In this document: positions 16,563 to 26,171 of the stretch, one piece after another
Layout of the letters: each line of letters starts with the position of its first letter
Numbering within the stretch: the stretch's first letter is position 1
Assembly: GCF_009905215.1 (NCBI RefSeq)
Contig: NZ_CP047593.1
Coordinates: forward strand, 1,430,900-1,494,899
DNA from: Tichowtungia aerotolerans
GTDB lineage: Bacteria; Verrucomicrobiota; Kiritimatiellia; Kiritimatiellales; Tichowtungiaceae
DNA: 64,000 bases
Reading direction: 5' to 3'
Made by a program: the position numbers and the translations under genes
Notes under the pieces: generated by a model
Told to the model about the DNA's origin: nothing
Databases searched by the model: none
Seen by the model: only the letters and a program-made list of their open reading frames with translations

Positions 16563-19244
16563 CTAGCGTTGGGTGTTATTCCTGTATGGATTTGAGGCGA
16601 AATAGAAGTGTCCGTCTTCTGCGCCGAACAGCAGGTCCGGAACTCCGTCGTTTTGCCAATAGACTACCGTTGGGCATGTGGTGTGACCCGTGTACTGTTT
16701 GGAAATAATGCATCCCATGTCTTTAAAGACCACCTTATCTTTTGATTGGGAAACATTTTTCAGGAAGTTGATGGTGCGACTGTTGGTTAACAGGTCCAGT
16801 TTCCCGTCCAGATCCCAGTCGACAATGACAAATTTTCTTCTTCCGCTTCCGCCGATATCTCTGGCGTTGATCTGCAGTGGAGCAACTGCATTGATATCTG
16901 TGGTTTCATCGGGTTTGGGATCGCCGTTCCAGTGAAATTTAGAAATACCCTGTATGTAGAAAATTCTCTTTGGCGGCAGCAGCGAGACCTTGTTGTCGAT
17001 GACCTTTCGTTCGTACATGGACAGGTACCCTTCGGTATCCAGCGCGATAAGATCCGTTAGACCGTCACCGGAAAAGTCTGCTATCTGAAGGCTGCTTCGC
17101 CATTGAGTGACAAACTCTTTTCCTTTCGGAGACCACCAGTTCCACGCAGGTTTCGGGGGAGCGCCCTGCCATTCAACTTCCACGGCTTTCGGCGCGGCAA
17201 GTTTCGGGGTGGTTTTGGTGCCGATGTTCTTGTACCAGGTAACGCTTCCCCAGATGTCATTCAGCAGGATATCCGGTAGGCCGTCCATATCCCAATCGGT
17301 GACGAGGGGGACGGTGTAGCCCCATTTGGCTTCGCAGGGGCCCTGAATGGATCCGTTGTATCCAGCTTCGATCCGGATGGGAATGTCGTTGGCAGCGAGC
17401 GGCTGGGGTACATTCCATTTCGGATTTGCTCCTCCGGACAGGTTTTCAATAAAGAGTATGCGGCCGTTGCTGTCTCCGCAAATGATATCGTCGTCTCCGT
17501 CGGCATCCCAGTCAACGCTGTTGGGGGTGGCGAGTACGCCGGCTTTCAGATTGGCTGCGTATTGTCTGATAGGCTGCGGAGGGAGGAAAGATGGGGTTCC
17601 GCGGAGGGATGTTCCCGTGTTTTCCAGCAGGCTGACTGTGCCGTCTTCTTCTCCGACAACCAGGTCGATATCGTCGTCTTGGTCCCAGTCGATTGCGGTG
17701 GTCCATACCATTTGACCAAAGATGGTGATGGCTTTTCCGTCGTATTTCAGGAGCCGCGATTCTGCGAATTTAATTTCATCGCCTTCGGAAATATTTTCGA
17801 AGTAATGGAGTTTATCGAGGAACTCTCCGCAGATGATGTCGTAGTCTCCGTCATGGTCCCAGTCCTGGTAACACGCGGTGGGCCATCCGTAAACATCGAT
17901 GGGGGTTCCATCGGAAAGCAGTTGCCCCATGTTTCTGTATTCCGGTTTTTCGGTGGTTCCGAAGTTCTTGATAAAGTAAATATACCCATGCTGTTCTCCG
18001 CCGGCCCAGGTTCCGTTGGAGCGATAGCCTTCTTCTCGTCGCATGTCGTCAACCATGGCAGAAATCAGGAGGTCTTCCGTGCCGTCGTTGTCCAGGTCAA
18101 TCAGGGTCCACTGCTGAAAGTGTTGCCAGGGAAAGTCGGGGGTGTAGTCTATTTTCTTCGGTTTCTTGAACAGGCTGTTTCGGAAGTCCGGGTATACACA
18201 TCCCGGAGTAGTCACGATACTTTGTCCGTTTTCATTGTGGATTTTGACGTTCTTGGCATTGTTTCCGATTCGGACGGGAGGGGTAAGGGCCGGTTTCCCG
18301 TTGTTTTCAAGCAGGTAGAGGCCGTTGTTGGGTTTGTCGTAGACTGCAACCAGCAGATCGTTGTCTCCATCTAGATCAAAATCCATTGGGAGCGGCCAGG
18401 CTCCGAGGCCGACACCGGCTGCGGTTTCAAGTTCGGGGTTGTTGTATTTAATAATTCGCTCCTGCGGTGCGGGCGGAAGCGGTTTGCTGTTGAGCGGTTT
18501 GCCGGTTTGGTAGCGTTTCAGAATGTTTTCTGGATTTGTGTCGATGGCGTGATCGTAGATTGCCACTTCATCCAGCATTCCCAAAAGGTATGGATTCTTT
18601 CCGGTGGGTTTTGCCATCTTTCCGATTGCGGCATGGTAGGTTGCCTGTCCGGGGTCAAACTGGAGGTTTTTCCATTTGGTCATTTCCTGGTCCTTCCGGA
18701 GAGTGCCATCGACGTATATCCTGGTGGATCTGTTTTGGAAGTCTGCAATGATGACGACGTGCTGCCAGGTATTGGCTTTGTGGAAAGGAACGGTGGCGCA
18801 GCTCCATGCTTCTTTCTTTTGGCTGCGCACTGCGGCGTAAAGCTGAAGGTAGTTCAGGTAAAAGTCCAGCAGTACGGTATCTTCGGAGTAGAGGGAGAGA
18901 ACTTTCTGGTGCTGCAATCCGGCGTTGTAAATCCAGAATTCCATGCTGAGTGCGTGGCAGCCTTTTAGTTTGGTGTGCAGGTCTGATCCCAGATCTATGT
19001 GTGCGCCAAGGCCGTTGAATGAGGCGGATTTGTTAGGGGGGTTGCCGTTGGTTTGCAGGTTTTCTTTCGGGATAACGCAGTTGACGTCAATGAATTCGGC
19101 ACTGCTGTCAGCTTGGGAATCAAAGGTGAGGTAGTAAATCGGGTTGTTGCCGGTGATTAATTCTTTGTATTCCGATGCGTGGGTTGGCGCAAGCAGGCCC
19201 AGCAGTGTTCCCGCAATAAGCAGGCTTCGTTGTTTGTGTTTCAT
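16563..19244 (-). CDS. Secreted LamG + FG-GAP/VCBS propeller protein (893 aa)
   Basis: A signal peptide (cleavage near THASEY, residue 24) precedes a LamG domain (about 35-245) and a long repeat region (270-893). Nine Asp-rich calcium-loop repeats such as DFDLDGDND, DWDHDGDYD, DWDADGDDD and DWDLDGKLD are spaced 57-95 residues apart, as in FG-GAP/VCBS beta-propellers. Conserved motifs shared with three other proteins in the window are IQGPCEAKWGY (633-643), TQWR (713-716) and GHTTCP (853-858). The region from 270 on is a close paralogue of the C-terminal half of the 20888 protein. The gene runs opposite to the rest of locus A, has AGGAGT before its ATG, and shares a promoter region with the oxidoreductase operon. 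Function is unknown: glycan binding or a propeller enzyme. Confidence 0.82.
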   Translation of the reverse strand: MKHKQRSLLIAGTLLGLLAPTHASEYKELITGNNPIYYLTFDSQADSSAEFIDVNCVIPKENLQTNGNPPNKSASFNGLGAHIDLGSDLHTKLKGCHALSMEFWIYNAGLQHQKVLSLYSEDTVLLDFYLNYLQLYAAVRSQKKEAWSCATVPFHKANTWQHVVIIADFQNRSTRIYVDGTLRKDQEMTKWKNLQFDPGQATYHAAIGKMAKPTGKNPYLLGMLDEVAIYDHAIDTNPENILKRYQTGKPLNSKPLPPAPQERIIKYNNPELETAAGVGLGAWPLPMDFDLDGDNDLLVAVYDKPNNGLYLLENNGKPALTPPVRIGNNAKNVKIHNENGQSIVTTPGCVYPDFRNSLFKKPKKIDYTPDFPWQHFQQWTLIDLDNDGTEDLLISAMVDDMRREEGYRSNGTWAGGEQHGYIYFIKNFGTTEKPEYRNMGQLLSDGTPIDVYGWPTACYQDWDHDGDYDIICGEFLDKLHYFENISEGDEIKFAESRLLKYDGKAITIFGQMVWTTAIDWDQDDDIDLVVGEEDGTVSLLENTGTSLRGTPSFLPPQPIRQYAANLKAGVLATPNSVDWDADGDDDIICGDSNGRILFIENLSGGANPKWNVPQPLAANDIPIRIEAGYNGSIQGPCEAKWGYTVPLVTDWDMDGLPDILLNDIWGSVTWYKNIGTKTTPKLAAPKAVEVEWQGAPPKPAWNWWSPKGKEFVTQWRSSLQIADFSGDGLTDLIALDTEGYLSMYERKVIDNKVSLLPPKRIFYIQGISKFHWNGDPKPDETTDINAVAPLQINARDIGGSGRRKFVIVDWDLDGKLDLLTNSRTINFLKNVSQSKDKVVFKDMGCIISKQYTGHTTCPTVVYWQNDGVPDLLFGAEDGHFYFASNPYRNNTQR

Positions 19245-19310
19245 GTCCTGACTCCTGTTTGTTGGTTGGTTCTAAATTTGTGGAGCGAACTGTAGCTGTA
19301 TCTGGGAATA

Positions 19311-19442
19311 AATTGCAATATCAAACCTGACTGTTTAGTGCAACATAACTTCAAAAAAAGAAGGTTTTTATAAAAAAACACCAGTAAAAAGTGTTTTTTT
19401 GGCTCATAATGTTGCATTAAAAGTTGCGTAAAAAATGTTGCG
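19311..19442. promoter_or_regulatory. Divergent promoter region with TGCAACA-type sites
   Basis: The 355-bp gap between the divergent FG-GAP gene and the oxidoreductase operon holds several related words: GTGCAACATAA (19338-19348), TGTTGCA (19410-19416), AGTTGCG (19422-19428) and TGTTGCG (19436-19442). They match the words in front of the LacI-type gene. The region is AT-rich with long A-tracts. It is a candidate shared operator region for both directions; the rest of the gap shows nothing recognisable. Confidence 0.5.
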
Positions 19443-19599
19443 GACAGTCTGTTTGTTTCGTATTTTATTTACAGCGGAAAAATTGCGCTTCGATTTTATT
19501 GCGAGATAGGCGTGATGGCTGAGTGCAGTGGGTGATTTCTGCTGCAGTGTGCCTGAGTTGAGGAGTGAGTAGACATTGTAAAAGGGAATTGTTGAAGTC

Positions 19600-20898
19600 A
19601 TGAAGTTTATTATTTTAGGAGCCGGATCTCGAGGGTCTGCATATGCAAGACACATTCTCGAAAACAAGGATCGTGCACGGGTGGTAGCTGTTGCTGAGCC
19701 CGATCCCGTCCGGCGGTCCAGTCTGGCAGACCTGCATGGGGTCGGTGAAGAAAATCGGTTTTCAGAATGGAAAGAGGTTGCAGAGAAAGACAGGTTTGCG
19801 GATGCCGTGGTGATTGCGGTTCAGGATGACATGCATCTGGAATCAACCCTGGCGTTCTTAAAAAAAGGATACCACGTCCTGTTGGAAAAACCATTGGCGC
19901 CGAGTGTTGAAGACTGTTGTCGAATCTATATGGCTGCGAAAGCTTCCGGGGTCCTGTTTGCGGTATGCCATGTGCTGAGGTATACCACGTATACTGCAAA
20001 GATGAAGACTCTTCTGGATCAAGGGGTTATTGGAGATATTGTTTCCATGCAGCATCTGGAGCCGGTCGGTTATTATCATCAGGCACACTCGTTTGTTCGC
20101 GGCAACTGGCGCAACGAAAAGATGTCTTCGCCGATGCTTCTTGCAAAAGCATGCCACGATCTGGACTGGATTCGATATATCATGGATTCGCGGTGCGAGA
20201 GCATAACTTCATTTGGCAATCTGAGACATTTCAAAATAGAAAATGCTCCTGAAAACTCTGCCGAGCGGTGTCTTGACTGTGCCTGTGAAACTGAATGCCC
20301 GTATTCTGCAAAAAAAATATATATCAAACGAGCTGAGGCGGGAGATTTAGACTGGCCTAACCGTACAATTACCAATGACCTGACGCTGGAGGGGGTGCGC
20401 TCAGCTATTGAGACAGGGCCTTACGGCCGCTGTGTCTACCGGTGTGACAATGACGTAGTGGATCATCAGGTTGTTAATATGTTGTTTGAAGACGGAAGGA
20501 CCGCTTCGTTTACGATGACTGCGTTCACCGATATGGTGGGCAGAAAAACGCGGGTTTTCGGGACGAAAGGGTGTATGGAGGGAGATCAGGATCACATTAA
20601 AATCCTGGATTTTCTGACAGACGAAGAGGTTGAAATTGAGACATCTCCCGAAGATTCAACGATTCTAGGAGGGCATGGCGGCGGCGATAAAGGACTGATT
20701 GATGCGTTTATTAATGCTGTGGAAACCGGCGATCGGAGCCAAATCATCTCTGGAGCGGAAGAAACCATCGAATCGCATATGATGGTGTTTGCCGCTGAAA
20801 GGAGTCGGAGGGAACGCGCGGTTGTAAATATGAGAGAATTTACTGCTGAGCACCTGGAATCTTCCTCCGTGAACGCAGGATGTAAGAGTGAGAAATGA
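19600..20898 (+). CDS. Gfo/Idh/MocA family NAD(P)-dependent oxidoreductase (432 aa)
   Basis: Cytoplasmic dehydrogenase of the glucose-fructose oxidoreductase / inositol dehydrogenase family. The Rossmann nucleotide motif is G7-A-G9-S-R-G12, and the family EKP motif is at residues 96-98 in VLLEKPLA. The C-terminal domain follows, with a Cys cluster CLDCACETECPYSAKK (about 226-241) that is unusual for a simple sugar dehydrogenase and could bind metal. It is the first gene of a five-gene operon with an aldolase, an esterase and a secreted FG-GAP protein, which suggests oxidation or epimerisation of an imported sugar. The substrate is unknown. Confidence 0.9.
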   Translation: MKFIILGAGSRGSAYARHILENKDRARVVAVAEPDPVRRSSLADLHGVGEENRFSEWKEVAEKDRFADAVVIAVQDDMHLESTLAFLKKGYHVLLEKPLAPSVEDCCRIYMAAKASGVLFAVCHVLRYTTYTAKMKTLLDQGVIGDIVSMQHLEPVGYYHQAHSFVRGNWRNEKMSSPMLLAKACHDLDWIRYIMDSRCESITSFGNLRHFKIENAPENSAERCLDCACETECPYSAKKIYIKRAEAGDLDWPNRTITNDLTLEGVRSAIETGPYGRCVYRCDNDVVDHQVVNMLFEDGRTASFTMTAFTDMVGRKTRVFGTKGCMEGDQDHIKILDFLTDEEVEIETSPEDSTILGGHGGGDKGLIDAFINAVETGDRSQIISGAEETIESHMMVFAAERSRRERAVVNMREFTAEHLESSSVNAGCKSEK

Positions 20899-23800
20899 CG
20901 GAATGAAACGGTTGCTCGCAGGATTGGTTGCGCTGGTTTGCACCTTCAGATGTTTTGCAGAACCTCTGTTTGTAGCAAATTGGGACGACGGCTGCCGGGC
21001 GGCTTTTTCTGCCGGCTTCTCCTATCCCCTTTCGGAAGACAATCTGCCGACGGTATCAGATGCTGTTGCAAAATCCGGATGTTCGCTTGCGTTTGCCAAC
21101 AGCGAATACCTGTCGTACAGCTACGATCGGAATTACAGCCCGGATAAAGGTACGTTTGAAGTGTACCTTCGGCCGACGCAGGCGGATCTCGGGGGGAAAT
21201 ACAACCTGTATTCTGTGGTGGTCTCTGCCGAAAACAGGCTGTATCTGAGGCGGGAGGTGCATTCAGCCAATCCAACGATTCAGCGGTTGTTTGTTTACTA
21301 TGCTTCTGCGGGAGTGGTCTCGATGCTTTATTCTCCGTGGTCAGACATACGCTCCGGAGATCTGGCTTTGGATCAGTGGCATCATGTCGCGTTTACGTGG
21401 GACTTTTCCAACGGAGGAACAGCGAATCAGCTGGCTTTATACATTGATGGGGTTCGGTGTGATTATGAGACGTCGGTTTCGGCTCAGGCCTGGGGAGATG
21501 CCGTGAGCCCGGAAAGTATCGAGATTGGTCGATATGGTCAGGTTGTTGGAAGCAGTGTCGGCGGTTATCTGGATGCGTTGCGGATTTCTTCGAGTGTTGT
21601 GTATCAGGGTTCGGAGTTTGAGGTGCCGGGAGAGTTTTCGCTTGCTGTGTCGCCCCGGGAAATGGGTTCTCCTGTTTTTATTTCGCATTACAATGAAATG
21701 CTGGATGCCGAGTATTCTTTCGGCGATGTCGTTGCCCGGACAGCAACTTCATATCCCGAAATTGTTCAGTCGGAAACATTCAATGGGCAGCCCTGTCTGG
21801 ACTTTACCGACCCAGCCGACACCCTGTCGTACGGATTCCCGGATAATGTCTCCCCGGAAAAAGGAACGTTCGAATTGTTTTTTAAGCCTGAGCGGTTGGC
21901 ATCCGGAGAGAAGGGCTATTTTTTCAGTATTATTGAGTCGTATGCCAACCGGTTGTATTTTCGGCGTGAAGCGGACTCTTCAGGCAGAGAACATCTGGTT
22001 GTATATTATGCGTCCGATGGTGAGGCAAGAGCGCTGGGAACGACATGGGGGGCTCCGGACGAGTTTTTTGATACGAACCTGTGGCATCATGTCGCATTAA
22101 CCTGGGATTTTCAGTCTGGATCAGGAAGCAATTCCCTGGCCATATTCCTGGACGGGGAACGGCAGGCTTTTGCCGATAATATCAGTGCCGGTCAATGGAC
22201 GGTCGAGCCGGACGAAATTGAAATCGGTGGTTATGCCGGTTCCGGTGCGTTATGTGCGGTATCGTATTTGGCCAATCTGAGAATTTCAGATGACGTGATA
22301 TATCATGGGAGTTCCTATGATGTGCCCGGGGGGCTGTTCCCGACGCATCTGACGGCGGACATCGACCAGGATGGTTGGGTTACAGAAAAGGACTTTCTTT
22401 TTCTTAATGAAAATTATAGCTGTCTTTTAAATCTACTGGATTTCCCTTATATGCCGGCAGGTCGCCTGAACACGACCTGTATGCAGGATTCGGACTGTTT
22501 TATTTTTGATGAATTGGCTTCTTCGAATGATGTGGGCAGCATCACCGAATATGCTGCCTGTATTGTACAGGATAAACCGCTGGCCTATTATCGCTTTGAA
22601 GGAGATTTTGCCGATACCGCTGATAAATCGGGACGAAAACAGCAGGGCGCTCAGACCGCCGTCAGCAGTGCCGCGGTGCTGGATCGGCCGGAATTGTTTT
22701 CTCTAACCAATTCTCAGACCGGGGACTCCGTTGCCGGGTTCAATGGGACTGGGGCGACAATTGGCGTTCAGCGAAGCCTCACGAAAAAACTGGCCGGAGC
22801 GTCTGCAATCAGCTTCGAAACCTGGTTCAGGAATTGGGATCTTGAGCCTCAAAAAATGATCAGCCTGTATATAGAAGGAAACATCGGGTTTGAGGTTTAT
22901 CTTAATAATGGAATTTTGGGTGTTGCCGGAAGAAGCTGTCCGGATGATGATTGGAAGAATGCAGTCATTTCTTACGAGAGTACACTCAAATGGCACTATC
23001 TGGTTGCGATTGCAGATTTTGAGCACTCACAGATTCGTATCTATCTGGATGGAAAGGTATCTACCTTTGAGATCAGCGGGTGGACGCAGCAGACCTATCA
23101 GCCGGATTCGTCGGGTCTTACGGATACAATTGGAGGCCGGGCATTTGGCACGGATTACAGTTTTTTTGGTCAGATGGAGGATGTCGCAATCTATGGCCAT
23201 GCAATCGATGAGCGGGATGGCGGTTTGAATATTCTGGAGCGGTTCTACTTGGCGGGAGGAAAAGAGGTCACAGACAAGAAGAGTCTGTGTCTGCAGGCGG
23301 ATGCCGAGCGGTTGCTTTATAACAACCCCGAAGGAACCTTTACCGTCAATCTCGGTGCCGGGTACGGGCCGGCGCCATTGCCGATGGATTATGACAATGA
23401 TGGGGATTATGATCTGCTTTTTTCAAACCGCGATGTCGTTCATGATGGATTATATTTTGCGAATAATCCGGATGGGAATGTCCGTATGCCTGTTTTTGAT
23501 CCGCCGCAGTATGTGGGGCCGATGGTTGCTGGTGCAAAAGTGACTTACATCGACGGAGTGGAAAGGCTGCTTGCCCAGAACCGGGAATATACGGATTTCC
23601 GAAGTTCGGCGTTCAGCACATACAATACCATCGGCTATACTTATGAGTCCGGATTTGATCTGGATCAGATGGTGCAGTGGGTGAAGCTGGATTTTGATCA
23701 TGATGGTGACAACGATCTGATGATATCGGGCGGGTACGACGATATGCAGCGCTGGCTGGCCTATGATTCCAGCGGGAACTGGCTCGGCGGAAAAATGCAT

Positions 23801-25216
23801 GGGCACATCTACTATGTTGAAAATACTGGGTCCGATTTCTCGCCGGTATATGGTGCGGCCGAGAAGCTGCAGGCTGGCGGAGAAACGATTGATGTGTATG
23901 GAATGCCGACGGCCAGTTATTGCGATTGGGACAATGATGGAGATATCGACATCGTTACCGGAGAATTTCTGGATACATTTACCTATTTTGAGAATACAGG
24001 AACTCCGGCCGTCCATTCTTTTGCTGCAGGCCGATTGCTAAGCCATAACGGAGAAACCATTCATGCCGATGGCGAAATGCTCTGGACCACGGCTATCGAT
24101 TGGGACAAAGACGGTGATGTGGACTTGCTCGTCGGCGAAGAGAGCGGATTTATTGCCCTGATGGAAAATACCGGCCAGTTTGTTAATTCGACGCCGGTTT
24201 TTTTGCCGCCGACTTTCTTTCAGCAGAAACCGCATCAAGTAAAAATCGGTTCAATGGCAACTCCTTGCAGTTATGATTGGGATGCTGACGGGGACGAAGA
24301 CCTTATTTGCGGTGATGGCTTGGGGCGGATCTCTTTCATTGAAAACCTTGACGGGGGAAATCCTCCTGCCTGGAACAAACCGGTTGCGTTGGAAGCCGGC
24401 GGACAGGAAATACACATTCAGGCCGGCGACAACGGCTCGATTCAGGGGCCGTGCGAAGCCAAATGGGGATATACTGTTCCGGTTGTGGCCGATTGGGACC
24501 ATGACGGGCGTCAGGATATTGTTGCCAATGATGTGTGGGGCCGGGTGCATTGGTATCGCAATGTCGGTACGGCCGAGGCACCGGTGCTGGCCGCTGCGCA
24601 GAATATTACAGTCGATTGGACAAACGGAGTTGCGGTGAAACCGGACTGGATTTGGTGGGAGCCTCAGGACCGGCAGCTGGTTACGCAATGGCGTACAACA
24701 CCCTTCGTCTGTGATCTGAACGGTGACGGGTTGAATGATTTGGTCATGCTGGATCATGAGGCGTATCTCGCCTTCTATGAGCGGTATGATGCAGACGGTG
24801 AGTATAAGCTGAAAGCCCCTGAACGGATTTTCATGTCTGATGATCATCCGTGGTACCGATGGCAGGATAATGCCCCGGCACGAGTCGAAGTTGCGGGAGA
24901 CGAGCTGAAGTTGAATGAGCGGACGCTGGGTGCCAGCGGTCGGCGGAAGTTTGTATTGGTCGACTGGGATCTGGACGGGAGGCTGGATTTGCTCGTCAAC
25001 AGCGACAGCATTAATTTCTTCAAGAATGTTTCTGAAGAATCCGGACAGTTTCGTTTTAAGCACATGGGCAATGCGGTGACCGGCACATATGCAGGGCATA
25101 CCGATTGTCCCACGGTTGTCTATTGGCAGAACGACGGGATTCCAGACCTGCTGTTCGGGGCGGAAGACGGTTGTTTTTATCTGGCTCGCAATCCCTACCG
25201 GATGGCGTCTCAGTGA
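20888..25216 (+). CDS. Secreted protein: 3 LamG domains + FG-GAP/VCBS propeller (1442 aa)
   Basis: The GTG at 20888 follows GCAGGA with a 7-base spacer and overlaps the oxidoreductase stop by 11 bp; ATG 20903 is an alternative. After a signal peptide (cleavage near CFAEP) come two LamG domains (about 25-248 and 258-478) like those of the 11745 protein, an EF-hand-type loop DIDQDGWVTEKDF (near 490), a third LamG domain (about 555-780) and an Asp-rich propeller region (810-1442). Shared motifs are IQGPCEAKWGY (1185-1195), TQWR (1266-1269) and GHTDCP (1403-1408). From the third LamG on, it parallels the whole 893-residue protein encoded at 16563-19244. It looks like a fusion of modules that are separate genes elsewhere in the locus. 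Catalysis is unproven. Confidence 0.82.
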   Translation: MRNDGMKRLLAGLVALVCTFRCFAEPLFVANWDDGCRAAFSAGFSYPLSEDNLPTVSDAVAKSGCSLAFANSEYLSYSYDRNYSPDKGTFEVYLRPTQADLGGKYNLYSVVVSAENRLYLRREVHSANPTIQRLFVYYASAGVVSMLYSPWSDIRSGDLALDQWHHVAFTWDFSNGGTANQLALYIDGVRCDYETSVSAQAWGDAVSPESIEIGRYGQVVGSSVGGYLDALRISSSVVYQGSEFEVPGEFSLAVSPREMGSPVFISHYNEMLDAEYSFGDVVARTATSYPEIVQSETFNGQPCLDFTDPADTLSYGFPDNVSPEKGTFELFFKPERLASGEKGYFFSIIESYANRLYFRREADSSGREHLVVYYASDGEARALGTTWGAPDEFFDTNLWHHVALTWDFQSGSGSNSLAIFLDGERQAFADNISAGQWTVEPDEIEIGGYAGSGALCAVSYLANLRISDDVIYHGSSYDVPGGLFPTHLTADIDQDGWVTEKDFLFLNENYSCLLNLLDFPYMPAGRLNTTCMQDSDCFIFDELASSNDVGSITEYAACIVQDKPLAYYRFEGDFADTADKSGRKQQGAQTAVSSAAVLDRPELFSLTNSQTGDSVAGFNGTGATIGVQRSLTKKLAGASAISFETWFRNWDLEPQKMISLYIEGNIGFEVYLNNGILGVAGRSCPDDDWKNAVISYESTLKWHYLVAIADFEHSQIRIYLDGKVSTFEISGWTQQTYQPDSSGLTDTIGGRAFGTDYSFFGQMEDVAIYGHAIDERDGGLNILERFYLAGGKEVTDKKSLCLQADAERLLYNNPEGTFTVNLGAGYGPAPLPMDYDNDGDYDLLFSNRDVVHDGLYFANNPDGNVRMPVFDPPQYVGPMVAGAKVTYIDGVERLLAQNREYTDFRSSAFSTYNTIGYTYESGFDLDQMVQWVKLDFDHDGDNDLMISGGYDDMQRWLAYDSSGNWLGGKMHGHIYYVENTGSDFSPVYGAAEKLQAGGETIDVYGMPTASYCDWDNDGDIDIVTGEFLDTFTYFENTGTPAVHSFAAGRLLSHNGETIHADGEMLWTTAIDWDKDGDVDLLVGEESGFIALMENTGQFVNSTPVFLPPTFFQQKPHQVKIGSMATPCSYDWDADGDEDLICGDGLGRISFIENLDGGNPPAWNKPVALEAGGQEIHIQAGDNGSIQGPCEAKWGYTVPVVADWDHDGRQDIVANDVWGRVHWYRNVGTAEAPVLAAAQNITVDWTNGVAVKPDWIWWEPQDRQLVTQWRTTPFVCDLNGDGLNDLVMLDHEAYLAFYERYDADGEYKLKAPERIFMSDDHPWYRWQDNAPARVEVAGDELKLNERTLGASGRRKFVLVDWDLDGRLDLLVNSDSINFFKNVSEESGQFRFKHMGNAVTGTYAGHTDCPTVVYWQNDGIPDLLFGAEDGCFYLARNPYRMASQ

Positions 25217-25243
25217 AATTGGAATGAAAGGTAAAAGGTGTTG

Positions 25244-26152
25244 ATGAGTATGAAAGTTCCATTGAGTGGCATTGTTCCTCCGGTGGTTACTCCCTTGCTG
25301 AACAGGGATTCATTGGACGAGGAAGGTTTTGAAAAGCTGGTTGAACATATTCTGGCTGGCGGAGTTCACGGACTGTTTGTGCTTGGGACAACGGGGGAAG
25401 CTCCGTCCCTTGGGTATAACGTTCGAAGCGAGGTTGTTTCCCGCGCCTGCCGCCAGGTGAACAAAAGGGTTCCGGTGCTGGTTGGAATCACGGATACGGT
25501 CTATTCGGAATCTGTTGCTTTGGCTAAAAAAGCGGCCGATTGCGGAGCGGATGCAGTGGTTCTTGCTCCACCTTATTATTTCTCTGCGGGGCAGCCGGAA
25601 TTGATTGAGTATGTTCAACACATGGTTGAAGACCTGCCGCTGCCGCTGTTCCTGTATAACATGCCGGGCTGCACAAAAATCCATATGGATCCGGAGACCG
25701 TCCGGCATTTGGCGCAGCTGGATAAGGTGGCCGGCTTGAAGGACAGCTCCGGAAACATGGTATATTTCCATAAGTGCAGAGAGCTTCTGAAAGATAATGA
25801 CGATTTCAGATTCCTTGTGGGGCCGGAAGAACTGTTGGCCGAGAGTGTTCTGCTTGGGGGACACGGGGGCGTCTGTGGCGGTGCAAACATGTTCCCGCAA
25901 CTTTATGTTGATCTGTATAACGCCGCAAAAAGCGGTGATTTGGCAACAACTCGCCGGTTGCATCAAAAGGTGATCGAGATCAGCAATACGGTTTACCGTG
26001 TCGGGAAGCACGGTTCGAGTTTTCTGAAGAGCGTTAAAACGGTCCTGAACCTGATGGGCATCTGTAATGATTTTGTTTCTGAGCCGTTTCATCGTTTCCG
26101 AACTTCGGAAAGGGACATTATTCAAAAATTATTGGATTCATTGGAAGTATAA
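25244..26152 (+). CDS. DapA/NanA-family class I aldolase or dehydratase (302 aa)
   Basis: TIM-barrel enzyme of the dihydrodipicolinate synthase / N-acetylneuraminate lyase superfamily, which forms a Schiff base with a 2-keto acid. The GTTGE substrate loop is at 48-52, Tyr138 in FLYNMPG and the Schiff-base Lys166 in AGLKDSSG are present. In a glycan locus, a 2-keto-3-deoxy-sugar-acid aldolase or a sialic-acid-lyase-like role is more likely than lysine synthesis; that is inference from context. ATG 25244 is chosen with AAAAGG upstream; GTG 25238 and ATG 25250 are in frame. It is 27 bp after the long FG-GAP gene, in the same operon. Confidence 0.9.
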   Translation: MSMKVPLSGIVPPVVTPLLNRDSLDEEGFEKLVEHILAGGVHGLFVLGTTGEAPSLGYNVRSEVVSRACRQVNKRVPVLVGITDTVYSESVALAKKAADCGADAVVLAPPYYFSAGQPELIEYVQHMVEDLPLPLFLYNMPGCTKIHMDPETVRHLAQLDKVAGLKDSSGNMVYFHKCRELLKDNDDFRFLVGPEELLAESVLLGGHGGVCGGANMFPQLYVDLYNAAKSGDLATTRRLHQKVIEISNTVYRVGKHGSSFLKSVKTVLNLMGICNDFVSEPFHRFRTSERDIIQKLLDSLEV

Positions 26153-26171
26153 GACGCATAAGGAGTTTGCA

